From Enoplolaimus lenunculus (taxonomy: Eukaryota; Nematoda; Enoplea; Enoplida; Thoracostomopsidae): a stretch of DNA of 64,000 nt. The DNA is taken from the NCBI GenBank assembly GCA_030248215.1, contig JASANG010001954.1, positions 1 through 64,000 of the forward strand, written 5' to 3'. The first letter of the stretch is position 1. Each line of letters opens with the position of its first letter. The position numbers were made by a program, and so were the translations under genes. The notes beneath the pieces were generated by a model. The model did no database searches. It was given only the letters and a program-made list of their open reading frames with translations, and was not told where the DNA came from. Below are positions 52,895 to 64,000 of this stretch, piece after piece.

Positions 52895-53640
52895 TTTGTT
52901 AGACGTAAGCGTACGAACACCTAGACAATACAAACACGAGCTTAGAAACACAGATCAACTGCAACATGATGTGACACATTTGGCGCAAAACGTTAGACAG
53001 CTTACTGTTGGCATGGCCCACATGAATTCTACCCTTGCCCAAACTCGGGTAACTAGTACTACCGGTACCGATCTGGTAATACATCCTTTTCACGGAGGTG
53101 TAACGGGCCCTGATTTTATCACTTGGTCAGAAAATTATAATTTAATTTGTGCAGCATAACTGATAGATAACGGAATGAAATTACGGGGCATACCTGGTTA
53201 TTTTAGGGATATTGCAAAAAACATCTACGACAGGTTAGCTATCAAGAATAAACGAACTTTTAAATCAATCTGCTCTGCACTAGAGCGTAACCTGGCATTC
53301 CTAGAGTTAGCACTTTGTCATGAAGCTGCCTTGCAAGGCCGCGAACAAATGGAAGGCGAATCATAATACTCGTATTTAAAAGCCATTAAAAGAGCTTGTC
53401 GACGAGCCTATACAGGCGAGTCGAAGGAAACAATCCGCCGTTTTATTACAGGGAAATTATTTTCCGGAATTCGCGCTTCTAAAATTAAGGCTCATATTTT
53501 CAAGGAAATGCCCATACATACATTACAACAAGCGGATGATATTGTCAGGGACACTAATTTCGCAACAGTTAATGACATTACTCACCTAGCGTTTAAAAAG
53601 AAACTAGAAGGCCTAAACAGCCATAATAGGTGGCTTAGGG
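52895..53640 (+). pseudogene. Gag-like relic of an LTR retrotransposon
   Basis: The sequence reads as a capsid-type protein: a coiled leader (NTDQLQHDVTHLAQNVRQLT), then IHPFHGGVTGPDFITWSENY, the kind of opening seen in retrotransposon capsids, then GYFRDIAKNIYDRLA, RRAYTGESKETIRRFITGKL and a final helix-rich part. It is a fossil with a small number of breaks. No LTR pair or pol remains nearby. Confidence 0.55.
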
Positions 53641-53839
53641 ATGATTTTCTCCTGAGGTTACGCATCCACATTTCATGTTTTTATTATGAATGTTCTTTCA
53701 TTGACGTTGCTGGATTTTATTTTTTGTTGTCTTGTAGATTACCTTATTATTGTGACTTGTACTGCCTGATTTACTGCCTGATTTATATACGTATCTGAGG
53801 CCGGAATCTCTGATTAGCAACCCTTTGAATTTTGGTTTT

Positions 53840-53975
53840 ATGACTAGGAATTGACTAAGTATCATCGGAAGGCTGACGGGGAACTGACTAGATACTTTGA
53901 CTAGATCCTCTTTGAACTTTGACTAGATAACATACCACCCCAAAGTGGACTAGCTGATATACGACTAGCACTCTA
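53840..53975 (+). repeat. Cluster of GACTAG-containing words
   Basis: TGACTAG/TGACTAAG/TTTGACTAGAT occur about seven times within 130 bases at irregular spacing. It is a degenerate short-period array of unknown origin. Confidence 0.5.
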
Positions 53976-53979
53976 AAAT

Positions 53980-55865
53980 TAGACAAAGGTACCGCACTTA
54001 CACCTTTGAGTTGACTGAAGGGGAGTTAATTGCATCGCAGTAGAGACTGGTGCGTAGCGGGTAGGATCGAAGCGGGGTTGCGGTCTGAGGGTTAGCATGA
54101 AATCGTGCTTGCGCGTGTTTTTTATTTACAGTCACAATAAATCGTCTACTCTCCTATCTTAACACCCCTTCGGATGAGCTCCAATGCTCGATTTTACACA
54201 CAGAAAACCTCCGGTATTAGTTAACTACGTAGTGTGCATCACTGACTGGAAATGTTGAATGGACGCAAAACAAAAAAACAAAAGGGGTGATGCCCAGACT
54301 CGGGATAAGGCTTACGCCGGGCGGCTGCTCTTGCCGTGTCGCTTTGGGGCAAGAGGGAGATCTGGTTTGTGTACAGAACAAATATATTGAAGGACCCCGA
54401 CAACCCAACCACCCCCCTAGCGCAGAATGTCGAGACTATATTCATACGTACATACGAATATGATAGTAGGGTACAGCATTTTTAGGACACCATATAAATG
54501 GGAGTGGTTGTTCGTATGGGTACCGCGGCCGGCCTGCCGCCACCACTAGGAAGCACTTGGCCCTCTGATTGGGTGCCCCTGGCTGTCTTATCCTCGGCGG
54601 CACTCACCGGTTGCATCCTGGCGGCACAATGCATACAGAGAAACTTGAATACATATGTATATAGTGCGGGTATGGTTGATAAGCGACTTGGTCGACTCGG
54701 AACTATACATGGGGGAAACCCAGCGAGTATAACCACCGACCGCTGTAAACTGGTTGACCCAAGCTCTGGATAGTGCGGATCTGACTATGACTCTTGTGTT
54801 AGGAGTTCTGCACAGCCGCTATTTCCGGCGAGGCAAGCCAACCTCCCACTTCCCGAAACCAACTGGCTGCTAGGTGTTTCAGAAAATTGGAATTTACGCT
54901 TTCTTTATTGCTCATCAATGATGGCCAGCGTGTTCTTGTGACGAGCGGTTTTGAAATTTTGCATGCTCGATAGTATTTTCACAGCCCCACGAGGGTGTAA
55001 AATTCAAACGCAGGCCTTTATTTAATGCGGGTTGCGATGCGAAAATCTGAGTCGAGAGGAAGTATGAAGCTGATTTTAAAATTTTCCAGGTGACAGGCTG
55101 CTTTACCGGACCACGGAGTCACCGAACATATAAAATGGGGGTTACATTTTACCCAGTGGAGGAGTGATGGATCTGAGCCGGATGAAATTAGGTTCAGGAT
55201 CGAGACTATCGGTGATTACTGTTCTTTACTTAGATGTACACCCCTAGTCACTTTCTCCATTAGTACCCGAGTGAAACTCATCGCCCCTGATACTCTGACT
55301 ACGCTTGCCGAAAGCGATAAGTGCCTTGTTTTCAAATTTCCAATATAGTTTTGGCGGTTACACGGCGGAATGGAATTTTACGACAGGCTCTGATTGTTTC
55401 GAGGGATGCTATTTAGCATAGGGGGTTAGCTGATCAAAAAGAAGAGGCCTAGGTAATTTAATATAGGGCTGTAGGACGCGGTTGGTGAGCAGACTACCTA
55501 ATAATCTTAGATTGCGGAATAGGAAGGCGGGATTCGTCACGAAACTGCAGGCTTTATGAGTTACAACATCCTGATTTACTGTTTTTGCATGCCCAAGATA
55601 AGTCAAAAAAGGAATGCTGTTTCGGGAACCCAGGGATAAGAACTGTAAACAGTCACTATTTTTTTGTGCGGTGCCGTTTTTCCTTTTTCTAAGCGAGCTG
55701 TTTATATTGTGCTCTAAAATGTTTTGAAACAAATTCTTTATTGCCCTGTTGTCAATGATAAATGTGATTCAAAAGTTTTTAGGGTAGATAGTGTTTCCGC
55801 GACATTTACGAGAGTTAAGATCCAAACGAGTTTCAGACAGTGCGAGAATCTTTGACGAGTATTTG
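53980..55865. other. Region without a recognised gene, partly GC-richer
   Basis: The part 54290-54850 is GC-richer than its surroundings (GGTACCGCGGCCGGCCTGCC) and may be the leader of an unrecognised retroelement. The open frames at 54498-54773 and 55409-55732 (minus) have no motif I can name. Confidence 0.35.
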
Positions 55866-56294
55866 AATCTTGTTTAACAAAAAGGAGGTTGGGAGTATTT
55901 TGGCTGTTTCAAAAACGGGTTTTTGGTCGAACCTTGCACTGGTTCAGGATGCGTGCCGTTTGGTGGAGCCAGGCCAGAATGAATTTCTGGAGTTTTCTTT
56001 TGAAAAGGTCGCTTCCGATAAAGGCCTTAATTTTGGTGAAATTTCGTGGTTTCCGGCCCTAGGAGCAAAAACGCGATTTTTATCTTTTCGGATTTTGGTT
56101 TCTAAAATGGTTTTATTCGATTCAGCTCATCGAGCCGATCAAGAAAAATACCCACACTCTGTTTTCTTTCTAATAGTTGCAGAGTTGTGAATCCCTGAAG
56201 ATACAGAATTTAGTGTGTAGTGACGAATCCTAGTCCGAAAAATGCAATTATTCACTTTTCCGGGTTTTAGCATAGACTCAACGCATACTGTATA

Positions 56295-56615
56295 GTGTCT
56301 ACTGTTGAAAAAATATTAAAAAACAAACATCCGGAATTGCGAATAGGATGTACCAATACGTGGCAAGGAAACAAATGTGAATTCATGATCATTAGTCTCG
56401 CACGGTCTGATGGATTCCATGATACATACGGTCAAAAATTTGATCTACTGAACGATTTCCGACGGCTGACGGTAAGCACAACTCAAGCCAGAAAAGGACA
56501 CGTAATTATCGGAAATGCATTACAATTTTTGTATTATCCGCTAATCGTGGAGACTCTTCGAATGTGTCATTCTTACGATGATTCCAAAGCAGAATTCAAA
56601 TCGCATCAGCAATGA
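56295..56615 (+). pseudogene. Fragment of a UPF1-like SF1 helicase (C-terminal core)
   Basis: An open stretch of about 106 codons matches the end of the second RecA-like domain of UPF1-family RNA/DNA helicases. Helicase motif V corresponds to NTWQGNKCEFMIISLARSDG and motif VI to FRRLTVSTTQARKGHVIIGN. In the family motif VI normally reads like RRLNVALTRAR; here TRAR is replaced by TQAR, so the catalytic Arg pattern is altered. No ATG starts the frame and no upstream helicase motifs are nearby, so it is either one exon of a host gene or a truncated pseudogene. Confidence 0.6.
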
Positions 56616-56749
56616 CTAATTACATACAAATACATATGCGATTGTTGGCAAAACGATCCAAATAACTGCGACGACAACCATGCCGTTGAAACAGCGCTGC
56701 GTAATCCCAATCAATACATTTCTGTACGGATAAGGCTTTAAGGAAGGAG

Positions 56750-57235
56750 TGGTGTTGCGGACTACTCACATTGTTTTTTCCGTGCGGTTTGACATTGTTT
56801 TTATTGAGAAATCAAGATAATTTCATTTTAAATCAATAGTTTTCAAATTGTTTTTCTTTCGCTTTCACCCCACAATTTTTCATTATAATTTGCACTGTAA
56901 ATACACTGTTTATTGCAAACAGTGCATGCACTAAAACTTGCTTCAAGGCAAATTTTTGCAAACGTTTGCACTATTTTTGTTGTTTTCAATGCGTCCTTTT
57001 CTTCTAGTTATGACTCCTCCATCGCGCGCCGATTTCAGTTGAATTGTATTCAAATTTTCGATGAAATTAGACTTTACAGACAGAATGAAGCATACACAGT
57101 TTAAGACTACTTTCCGTTCTTTACAAGTTTAACAGTCTTTACTTGTCTTATTTACGCGTTTAAGATTTGGGTTTATAGTTTCTTTATATATTTGAATTTG
57201 TAGGCGATTTACGAATAGAAAAGCGTACGGCGAAA
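56750..57235 (+). repeat. Dispersed ~480-bp repeat, copy 2
   Basis: Second copy of the repeat at 50150-50630: TTGACATTGTTTTTATTGAG, TTTGCACTGTAAATACACTG, and TACGAATAGAAAAGCG near the right end. Confidence 0.65.
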
Positions 57236-57239
57236 AACT

Positions 57240-58300
57240 TTCCACACAGATATACTGAAATAGTTCAATTTCGAAGCGAACCAACAAAAGTCACCTAAAA
57301 TCTGAATAATATTAGGAGCATGTGCTTTTTGTTCTTAATGTGTTAGAAACCGGTAGAATATTTGCATGCCTCAATTATATAGACAGAAAAATTTACGATT
57401 TTTTAATTTTCACACTTAATATTCGTTTTCCATTTTCGGCTCCGTTGTTTGAAACACTAGTGTTCCCGTTTATTTTTTTGTACGATCCGGTTACAACCTG
57501 GTGCATGACCAATATTTTTGCCACTGACTATATGAAAGTACACAGTTCCAACAGCAATGCACGAAAATTTATTGATGCATAGCGGTTGAACTGATGAACA
57601 ACCGAGGGTTGAATACAGTAAAAAATGAGTATGATGCAAAGAAGTTGAGCGTAACCAGCTAAATTTGACCTTATCACGTGCGAGACCTTGTGGCGATCCC
57701 TAAATTGTAGACAAAATTATTATTAGCACCGCCGACACTATTACAAATTTTGAATTTAGCTTACTTTGCCTATAGCTTAATTGTCTTTAGTACTTTTTAC
57801 CCAAACATTACGTAACAAATGCAATAAACTTGACTAAACACCAGTGTATGATGACGTCATTGATTATATACATGCTAAACGCTTGACTATACTCGCCGCG
57901 TAGTTCCGCACGCCACAGGGCATCAACTCAAAAAATATTTTCTAAAAAAACGCGTTATACCGCCCGCGCGCCGCCTGGCACCGCCGCGGAGGACATTTAA
58001 AATTTAGTTTTATTTCTGGCACAGCACAATCCTTATACATTAAATCCCGTTTTAGCAACGTTTCGCGTTCTGTAATCACGGGGTGCATACCAGGGAAAGG
58101 ATAAAGAAGAATATATATCATCTTGAAATTGCCAAATACAGAAGAAAAAGGGTACATTTAGGAGACTTTCGTATAACATCAATGGATTTACATTTTTCTT
58201 ATTCGTAACGCTAGCTTCCCACTTTGATACATAAAATATATTACCTCACAGTATAAAATCCTGGCTACGCCCCTGGTGAATGTCTTAAAAACGCAATCGT
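57240..58300. other. Intergenic stretch 3' of the ZP gene
   Basis: No gene recognised. A GC-rich patch (CCGCCCGCGCGCCGCCTGGC) lies at 57961-57985. GGCTACGCCCCTGG at 58265 resembles the end of a hAT-like or SINE-type repeat. Confidence 0.35.
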
Positions 58301-58302
58301 TA

Positions 58303-58689
58303 TTATCGTGGCTGTTCTTCTATTGGAATAATTCCAGTCCTGATGTAATACTGTAATGCAATATTTGAATTAAGCACAATTAGTCGTTTTGTGACGGTAA
58401 TTTCTCGGTAGTCAACTGCAAACCAATTAGCAAGTGATGCTGTTTCTGTGTCAATAGGAAACGACGCTATATTTGGCGACAACAATCCGAGTCCAGGAGG
58501 CAAGGAGAACGCCGCCGCATGCCTTAATGCAAGTTGTTGTTGTTGTGGTTGTCGTTGAATGTTTCCATTTGTTGCAAATAATCGCGCTGGATCGTTGCTT
58601 GCGATTAACGGAATTTGTCGCCTCCGACGCTTTCGACGTTTTCCATGCGACAAATATGGCTGTTGATTGTTAGCGTTAATGCATGAATA
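58303..58689 (-). CDS. ZP-domain protein, last exon (furin site and tail)
   Basis: This is the probable final exon of a zona-pellucida-domain gene. The acceptor is TTGTATGTTTTTAG. The frame starts YSCINANNQQPYLSH, supplying a last ZP cysteine, then a strongly basic GKRRKRRRRQ that fits the consensus furin cleavage site found directly after ZP domains. A Gln-rich and hydrophobic tail (PGLGLLSPNIASFPI; RLIVLNSNIALQYYI) runs to the stop. Phase 0 matches the exon at 59532-59679. No clear transmembrane segment is seen in the tail. Confidence 0.6.
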   Translation of the reverse strand, partial: YSCINANNQQPYLSHGKRRKRRRRQIPLIASNDPARLFATNGNIQRQPQQQQLALRHAAAFSLPPGLGLLSPNIASFPIDTETASLANWFAVDYREITVTKRLIVLNSNIALQYYIRTGIIPIEEQPR

Positions 58690-59531
58690 CTAAAAACATA
58701 CAACAGGTCAAAATTATTGATTACACGGTGTTTGGAAAAAATTTGGATCCCATCGTACAGCGCAGAGTACTGTAGTGACCGAAACAAGAGGGGGACTATT
58801 ATTCATTTGGCCTCTCCAGAGGGTACCCCCTGTTATTCTGTTAAGGACTGTTGCTTATTTTTAGCCCGCCCTCCGCCGCTCGTCGTTACTGATATATCCG
58901 GTATTGCAACAATCAGTTGAATTAAACGTTTATTTGTATCAAATGCTTGAGCGATAATGCATGGTTATACTCAGGAATGTACTTTCAAAACCAAAATATG
59001 TTTTAAAGTTTCAAACTCAAATTTATTTGGTCCCGGTGTTATTTATGTACTACAATTAGGGATAATTAACATTTATACACTGTAATTAGGGTTTAGGACC
59101 TCAATCCGCTTACGGACTCCAATTGATTACGACTCATAATGTGGACCCATCCCCTTTTATTACCTCCTGTCTTATTCGGGTCACTAAAGTACACATCCTA
59201 TTGTTAATATATTTTGTCTCGGTGTGATGCTAAAATTCTCTAAATTATATCACAGTGAAATTTGCTGTTAGAAAGTCATTTTACATTCGAATGAAAACCG
59301 AAATATGTACAAACCAAGAGCAAGTGAAAACTCAAACTTAAATATATAAACAGCTAATTGATTTATCTCCATCAATAAAGGTATACACATGCGATATGTA
59401 GTTTGGGCATGGTTCCAACTAATTTAGCGCCTATATTTTAATTCAATTAAACGAAAACAAACTAATCAGCATAACAGTTCATTAGACAAACTGTGCTGTT
59501 TAAATACGTTAACGTTACAAATTTCACTAAC
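58690..59531 (-). other. Intron of the ZP gene, containing a dispersed repeat
   Basis: An 842-base intron with donor ACG/GTTAGT and acceptor TGTTTTTAG. It contains the repeat at 58838-59190 shared with 22186-22460. Confidence 0.5.
58838..59190 (+). repeat. Dispersed repeat, copy of 22186-22460
   Basis: It starts GGTACCCCCTGTTATTCTGT and ends TTATTCGGGTCACTAAAGTA. The interior has ACTGTAATTAGGGTTTAGGA and CTTACGGACTCCAATTGATT. Confidence 0.6.
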
Positions 59532-59679
59532 CGTTGGGCATTGTACTTTGCATACACGAACTTTGCAACGATACAGACTTTCTGCAGAATCTGTATAGCG
59601 TAATGGACCCATTTTTACAGCGATACCAAATTGATCAACGTCAATACTATCAACTAGTCCTACACCATCCGCCGGACAT
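59532..59679 (-). CDS. ZP-domain protein, ZP-C exon
   Basis: A 148-base exon with acceptor TTTGCAATTCCAG and donor ACG/GTTAGT. It encodes CPADGVGLVDSIDVDQFGIA, VKMGPLRYTDSAESLYRCKV and RVCKVQCPT. This follows the C-terminal half of ZP domains: CP-D, a beta-strand region, then the closely spaced cysteines of the LYRCKVRVC type. ZP modules polymerise secreted proteins into extracellular matrices such as egg coats and cuticle. It needs an upstream exon ending in two bases of a codon, which I could not find with confidence. Confidence 0.7.
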
Positions 59680-59684
59680 CTGGA

Positions 59685-62255
59685 ATTGCAAATAATTCAC
59701 GTAAAACAGGCCTGCAGCTAAACGAGGTTCCACTCTCTTACCAAAATTTTGTTTTGCTGCGTTTTGAAGCCATTTGATATCCATGCATGTTCCTGCTAAC
59801 TTTTTTCATCCCAGGCTAAAAAAAATTAGTCTAAAGTTTAAACAAAAACGTTCCGGCCCTGTTCTATACATGGGCCGAGAAATTTTGGATTGGGGGGGGG
59901 GGGTGCATGCTGCTAGGATCGTGCCTTAGGTTTACACCAAAAGCGAAATTAGAACAGTTTAACAGTTACCTATCTAAATATTTGGTGTGATGTATGAGAT
60001 TGGTCACGCTTTCCTAGTCGGCTCCGAGACCAAGTTTTCTTTTGGGTCCCCTATATTTTTAGCGCGCTGAATCGCTGGGCCAAACCAAATTGTTCGTTAC
60101 TTAAACATGATTTGAAGAAAATATCGCGAGCGAAGCGAGCAAAAACCAGTGTAGGGCCTTTCTTGGCGTACTTTTGGCTTAGAGTTTAAAGTGAGTGTAC
60201 TTAGAAAATCTCGTAGCCACGATTTAAGGTGACTTTTGAAAAATTCGGGAGCAAAGTGAGCGAGAAGCTATACATCGCTTCAGTATTAAATCACTCTGTA
60301 AGAGTCTCAAAATGTTTCTGTATTCATGAACTGTTTGGTCTAAATCACCAAACCGGAACCCCCCGTCAACCAATTGTGTAACTATGAAGTTTTGCCCAAT
60401 TCTATTTTCTTTAGCTTTGAGTTGATTAGGTTAGGAAATTAGACGATGAAGTTTTTCTTTGCACAGATGTTCTTAGTGGTGTGTAGCAAATGTCACCTGT
60501 TGCTAATGAATTTTGGCTGTCGAGTCACGTAACTTAAATATTTGCACGTTCGTTCATTTTAAACAAAAATATGAGTTAAACACATCATTTTACAATTTAA
60601 GTCACCGACATAAGTAAATTGTTAACTGATTTGATAAAAGCAACAAAATAGCAATATAGGCACATTCTGTCTACAAAAGAATATACCCAGCGTGTGTTTT
60701 GTTTTTGGTCTACTCGTGTTATTTTAGGGGGTCAAGCGTATCGATTTTTTCAATTCTGACAAGTTGAAATATTCCAGTTGTAAACTTACATTATTTAAAA
60801 CCTTGCTATTTTTGCGTTTTAAACATCAATACCCCCAACCACTAAACAAGAAAAACGACCAAAACGCAACACCAGGTGGTACATTTTGTACCACACCATT
60901 TTTACTAAGTTGCCATCAGAAACGAAATATTGATTAAATAAAACAGCTTCAGCAGATACTAAAGTAACAATTTTTACTTAAGTAATATTTTAGAAACCCA
61001 ACCAATGTGTGTTTAGGAAGTATTCACATTCAGTTGTGGATTCAGAAAGTCCTAACATTAGCGCCTTGCGAAAGCTTGAAACCAAAAGCAACAAATAGCC
61101 GCACGCAACTTCAATACTAACGCATGAATACGAAACTTTACTTTGGATCGCTATTCGGGGGGCAAGACCTATGTGGTTTCCCCTATTAATCTGCCAGCGT
61201 TCACGTATTTTTATTACAAGTTTTTGAAGCGCCTTGTGCCACTCTGCCATGTTTGTTAGCTGTGTATTCATCTGGAGAACACTTTGTAAGAACTACAATT
61301 TGCCGCTCAAAATTTTCATATCCACTTCCGAATCGCTGCGTTTACAATTTGCCATATACGCGAACATTAAAATCATAACCGGATATTATTAAACTTGAAA
61401 ATTGGCATTGTTATCACGCTAAATCTAATGCTGATTCGGACGACGAACTCTTGATTTAGTCATTTGATATCTAAATCAGGTTTTTTATCGGTCAAGTCAA
61501 ATGTTCCTTACCGTATGTTGATTACACATAAGTTTTCTGATGATTTTTTAAATATACAATCTTACCCATTTTCAATGATTTTTAGTGGCGCATATGAAAA
61601 TTTTGATTGCGTTGGTTCCACTGTGCACTCAAACAATGATAATTGAAGCGCTGAAACAGAAATATTGTTTACATGAAGTATATTATTTGACTGCGCGTAA
61701 TTTATATTATGAGTGCGCGTAGCTCAAATTAGTGGGCCATGAATGTCATAAGGGCCAGCATAGCAACTGGACGAAAGTTTCATCATCGGTTTATATATGT
61801 TCTGGTTTACAGTTGAGGCATTTCTATTGCGTCACTAAAAATGAAATTCTTAAACTATCGTATTAAGACGCATAACTACGAACGAAAGATAACTGTAAAT
61901 ACAATGAATTACAGTTGAAGGTGGCGTTGAACCAGTGGCGATTCTCGATATCTCTGATACGGGCGTGCTATACATATTGTAAAGCCAAACACAAATTTTG
62001 TGACACAATGGTGAAACTTTGAAAGGAATGAAGGACCTAACGATTTTATGATGAAAAGTATTCTGATAGGCGAGCCCTTCACCCTGCTATGCATCCGCTA
62101 CAGTGTTTTGTTTGGTAAACAGCAAAACAATACTTTCTTGTTTTATTTTACTAGTCCAGTAATTATGTGCGGGCCCTTATTTGAGAGTTGCACACAAATA
62201 TTTAAAACGTGAAAATTTCCCAAACTGGTTGGGGTGACAGTATACAGAAGCCAAG
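59685..62255. other. Likely intronic region of the ZP gene; missing middle exon
   Basis: About 2.6 kb between two candidate ZP exons. A stretch 59746-59819 has a good acceptor (TAATTTTTTTTAG) and donor (TTTTG/GTAAGA), but its frame does not join the next exon. It also contains a run of 12 G (59892-59903). No other gene is evident; the minus frame at 60990-61271 has no recognisable motif. Confidence 0.35.
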
Positions 62256-62260
62256 CTTAC

Positions 62261-62413
62261 GACTAATCCCCAAATGTGAGCCGGCAGTTATCCGGAGTGT
62301 CACTGGCGATTGTACTTTGACTGCAGTTGCTGGAATCCCAACATAATTGAGAAATTCGATATGAACGTCTTCTGGTGGTGGAGTTGGTTTTGGTTTCGTT
62401 AAAATTGTTTTCG
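62261..62413 (-). CDS. Candidate exon of the ZP gene (domain linker / ZP-C start)
   Basis: A 153-base exon with acceptor AATGGATTTCAG and donor AGTC/GTAAGC. It encodes KTILTKPKPTPPPEDVHIEF, LNYVGIPATAVKVQSPVTLR and ITAGSHLGIS. The Pro-rich start followed by a V-x-V-x-x-P-V-T-L-R-I pattern resembles the linker and first strands of a ZP-C subdomain. An overlapping second frame is also open here, so the assignment is provisional. Confidence 0.45.
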
Positions 62414-62664
62414 CTGAAATCCATTACAAAATTACACTGACGCTGTTCTGTAAAAAAACATGAATGAATATATAAATAAGTGGAAATACGGATATCGCTT
62501 CACATAATTTTATCTCTTCAAATTTCAAATTACCTGAAATGGTCATAGCAAAACGAATTACCCTGGGGTATAAATTTCAACGGCGCGCTCAAAATTCTAA
62601 CTTTCTGTTCCAATTACTCGTGACAAAGTTTAAAAAAGGTTAGCCAATGTAAGAAACAAATAAC

Positions 62665-62829
62665 TTGCAGTGTTCGATTAGCAATTTCCGCATTCGGGCT
62701 GTTGTAAATTTGGTTCCCCGACATATAACTGTCATTAATACATATGTCATTATCTGTAATTATTGTCCTACATTTACTTGTCTGCTTTCGGAGATCCAGA
62801 TGAACGACAAGATATTTATTCAAATTATA
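62665..62829 (-). CDS. Candidate upstream exon of the ZP gene
   Basis: A 55-codon stretch has an excellent acceptor (CATGCTCTTTCACAG) and a weaker donor (CTGCAA/GTTATT). It encodes YNLNKYLVVHLDLRKQTSKC, RTIITDNDICINDSYMSGNQ and IYNSPNAEIANRTLQ, with two Cys and two N-glycosylation sites. It might belong to the ZP-N half, but its phase does not fit the next candidate exon as drawn. Confidence 0.35.
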
Positions 62830-63646
62830 CTGTGAAAGAGCATGATATAGAAGTTTGGTTAGATTATAGAAGATGCACGGGACAATGGGATATTGTTTTT
62901 TCGTTCTGTACTGTCCTAAGATTTTGTTACTTATGAAAGGAGACCAAGGGTCACAGGTGTTCGTGTTGTATTAAATACTTGAATACTTGTCATTTTTGTG
63001 GAAGGGATCGTATCCTTGAACGTTAATGTATACATACTCGCTAACAGCGTTACTATAGGATGATAAATTACTAGATCGGGTGGATACAGAAACACACTAA
63101 ACTCCGCCTGTGTGAGTCTATTATTTGCAGGGGAGCCGGCTGCGGCTTTTAACAGTTAGCGTGTACCTATCAAGATAATTGAGCCTTTCAATCAGGCTCA
63201 CAAATGCCAGTAAACTGGTAGTTTATTATATCGACACAAGTTAGGACAATACTGTAAATCAGCACACATTTAAGTTCAGTAGAGCGCGAAATTTGTTAAG
63301 TCATTAGACTATTGCGAAATTATAGCAGGACGACGCCTATAGAATGATTCCGATCGCTAACCGCGATCGTGTAACTCAATAATAATTAGGCGCTATAGCG
63401 CGAATTATAGTTGCCAGACGGTTACGTTTAGTAATGAGTGTATATTTTTCAAGAACCAGGTTACTGGTGACGAAATAATTTTATATGGTCAGATGTAGAA
63501 TTCTGTGAACCGCCTATATATCGATTTTGAGCCGTTTTCGTGCAGCTAGTAAAACGTTATTAGGCTTCAAAGAGGCTGCTTGAAAACCATCGACAATATG
63601 CTCAAAATTACTTCGAATATAAACGTTGAAAATGCACAGGTAAAAA

Positions 63647-63913
63647 TTAGACTAGACCGCTGGGGGCGAACGTCTGGCTGCGCGAAGATGCGTTAAAATT
63701 GATAAGTCGGTTAGAAGGTAAGCCAAAATCATCGACCCTTAACTCAATTTTGTTTTGGAATAACAAGTTTGCGCTCTCGTGTCTATTGCTTCGTAATCTA
63801 ATATATGCTGGCAACTGCTGACAACAATTTTGCTGTGATTGTAATGTGTGATAGACCTGTAATATTACAACGATGCCCGCAAACACAACACGCGTGAAAG
63901 TAATAGTATTCAT
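63647..63913 (-). CDS. Secreted-protein start, possible first exon of the ZP gene
   Basis: An 88-codon frame begins MNTITFTRVVFAGIVVILQV, a convincing signal peptide with likely cleavage near the HTLQS-Q boundary, followed by QNCCQQLPAYIRLRSN and ELRVDDFGLPSNRLINFN. Being on the same strand and 5' of the ZP exons, it could be the first exon of that gene. The donor is not obvious, so it may also be an independent small secreted protein or chance. Confidence 0.35.
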   Translation of the reverse strand: MNTITFTRVVFAGIVVILQVYHTLQSQQNCCQQLPAYIRLRSNRHESANLLFQNKIELRVDDFGLPSNRLINFNASSRSQTFAPSGLV

Positions 63914-64000
63914 TGTAATGCAAATAAACGATGCATATATCGTACATATAGCGGAGGTTTATAAAGAATCAATCAAAAGCACGCAGAGCGCAAGTAGTAG

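Noticed and set aside
55409-56190. Two frames (55409-55732 minus, 55870-56190 plus) as genes
   Set aside because: Neither shows a recognisable motif, nor a link to the helicase fragment downstream.
59746-59819. Missing middle exon of the ZP gene
   Set aside because: Splice sites look good, but joining it to 59679 creates a stop at the junction and it adds no expected cysteine.
60990-61271. Minus-strand 93-codon frame as a gene
   Set aside because: No domain, no convincing splice context and composition like chance.

Overview
The window reads as AT-rich, intron-bearing genomic DNA of an invertebrate animal. Spliced genes with GT-AG introns, a tumor protein D52 (TPD52) homologue, a zona pellucida (ZP)-domain gene and a mixed load of metazoan transposons support this. 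A tunicate or another marine invertebrate is plausible, but the sequence alone does not fix the species.

Layout. 1-7.56 kb: two head-to-tail Penelope-like elements (PLEs) encoding reverse transcriptase and a GIY-YIG endonuclease, with an Asn/Ser/Thr-rich ORF between them. 7.576-11.571 kb: a pogo/Tigger DNA transposon whose transposase gene (minus strand) has an N-terminal helix-turn-helix, a GC-AG intron, a DDE core and a C-terminal PHD finger. A Harbinger-like MITE has landed inside that gene. 11.57-12.4 kb: a TA-rich tract and a head-to-head inverted pair of PLE 3' ends. 12.4-26.7 kb: intergenic DNA made largely of decayed MITEs, including a small TIR element packed with GGACAG-type repeats. 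26.9-31.93 kb: a complete-looking host gene of the TPD52 family, five coding exons on the minus strand, with MITEs in its introns. 32.07-42.35 kb: a Gypsy-type LTR retrotransposon fossil with paired 0.4-kb LTRs about 97% identical. It carries gag, an envelope-like region, protease, RT/RNase H, integrase and an open third ORF, and a hAT MITE is inserted in gag. 42.35-43.9 kb: a PLE of a second lineage, minus strand. 43.9-45.4 kb: GC-richer decayed coding sequence that I do not recognise. 45.4-53.7 kb: tRNA-like sequences, a piggyBac-like MITE, Harbinger-like MITEs and relics of two LTR retrotransposons. 53.8-58.2 kb: little that is recognisable, apart from a fragment of a UPF1-like SF1 helicase. 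58.3-63.9 kb: a partly resolved host gene on the minus strand encoding a ZP-domain protein with a furin-type basic site.

The two genes I trust as host are TPD52 and the ZP-domain gene; almost everything else is mobile DNA at various stages of decay. The most unusual items are the LTR element's order (envelope-like region between gag and protease, plus an extra 3' ORF conserved in a second relic), the Tigger transposase with PHD finger and GC-AG intron, the extra ORF of the PLE, and the TIR element built of GGACAG repeats.
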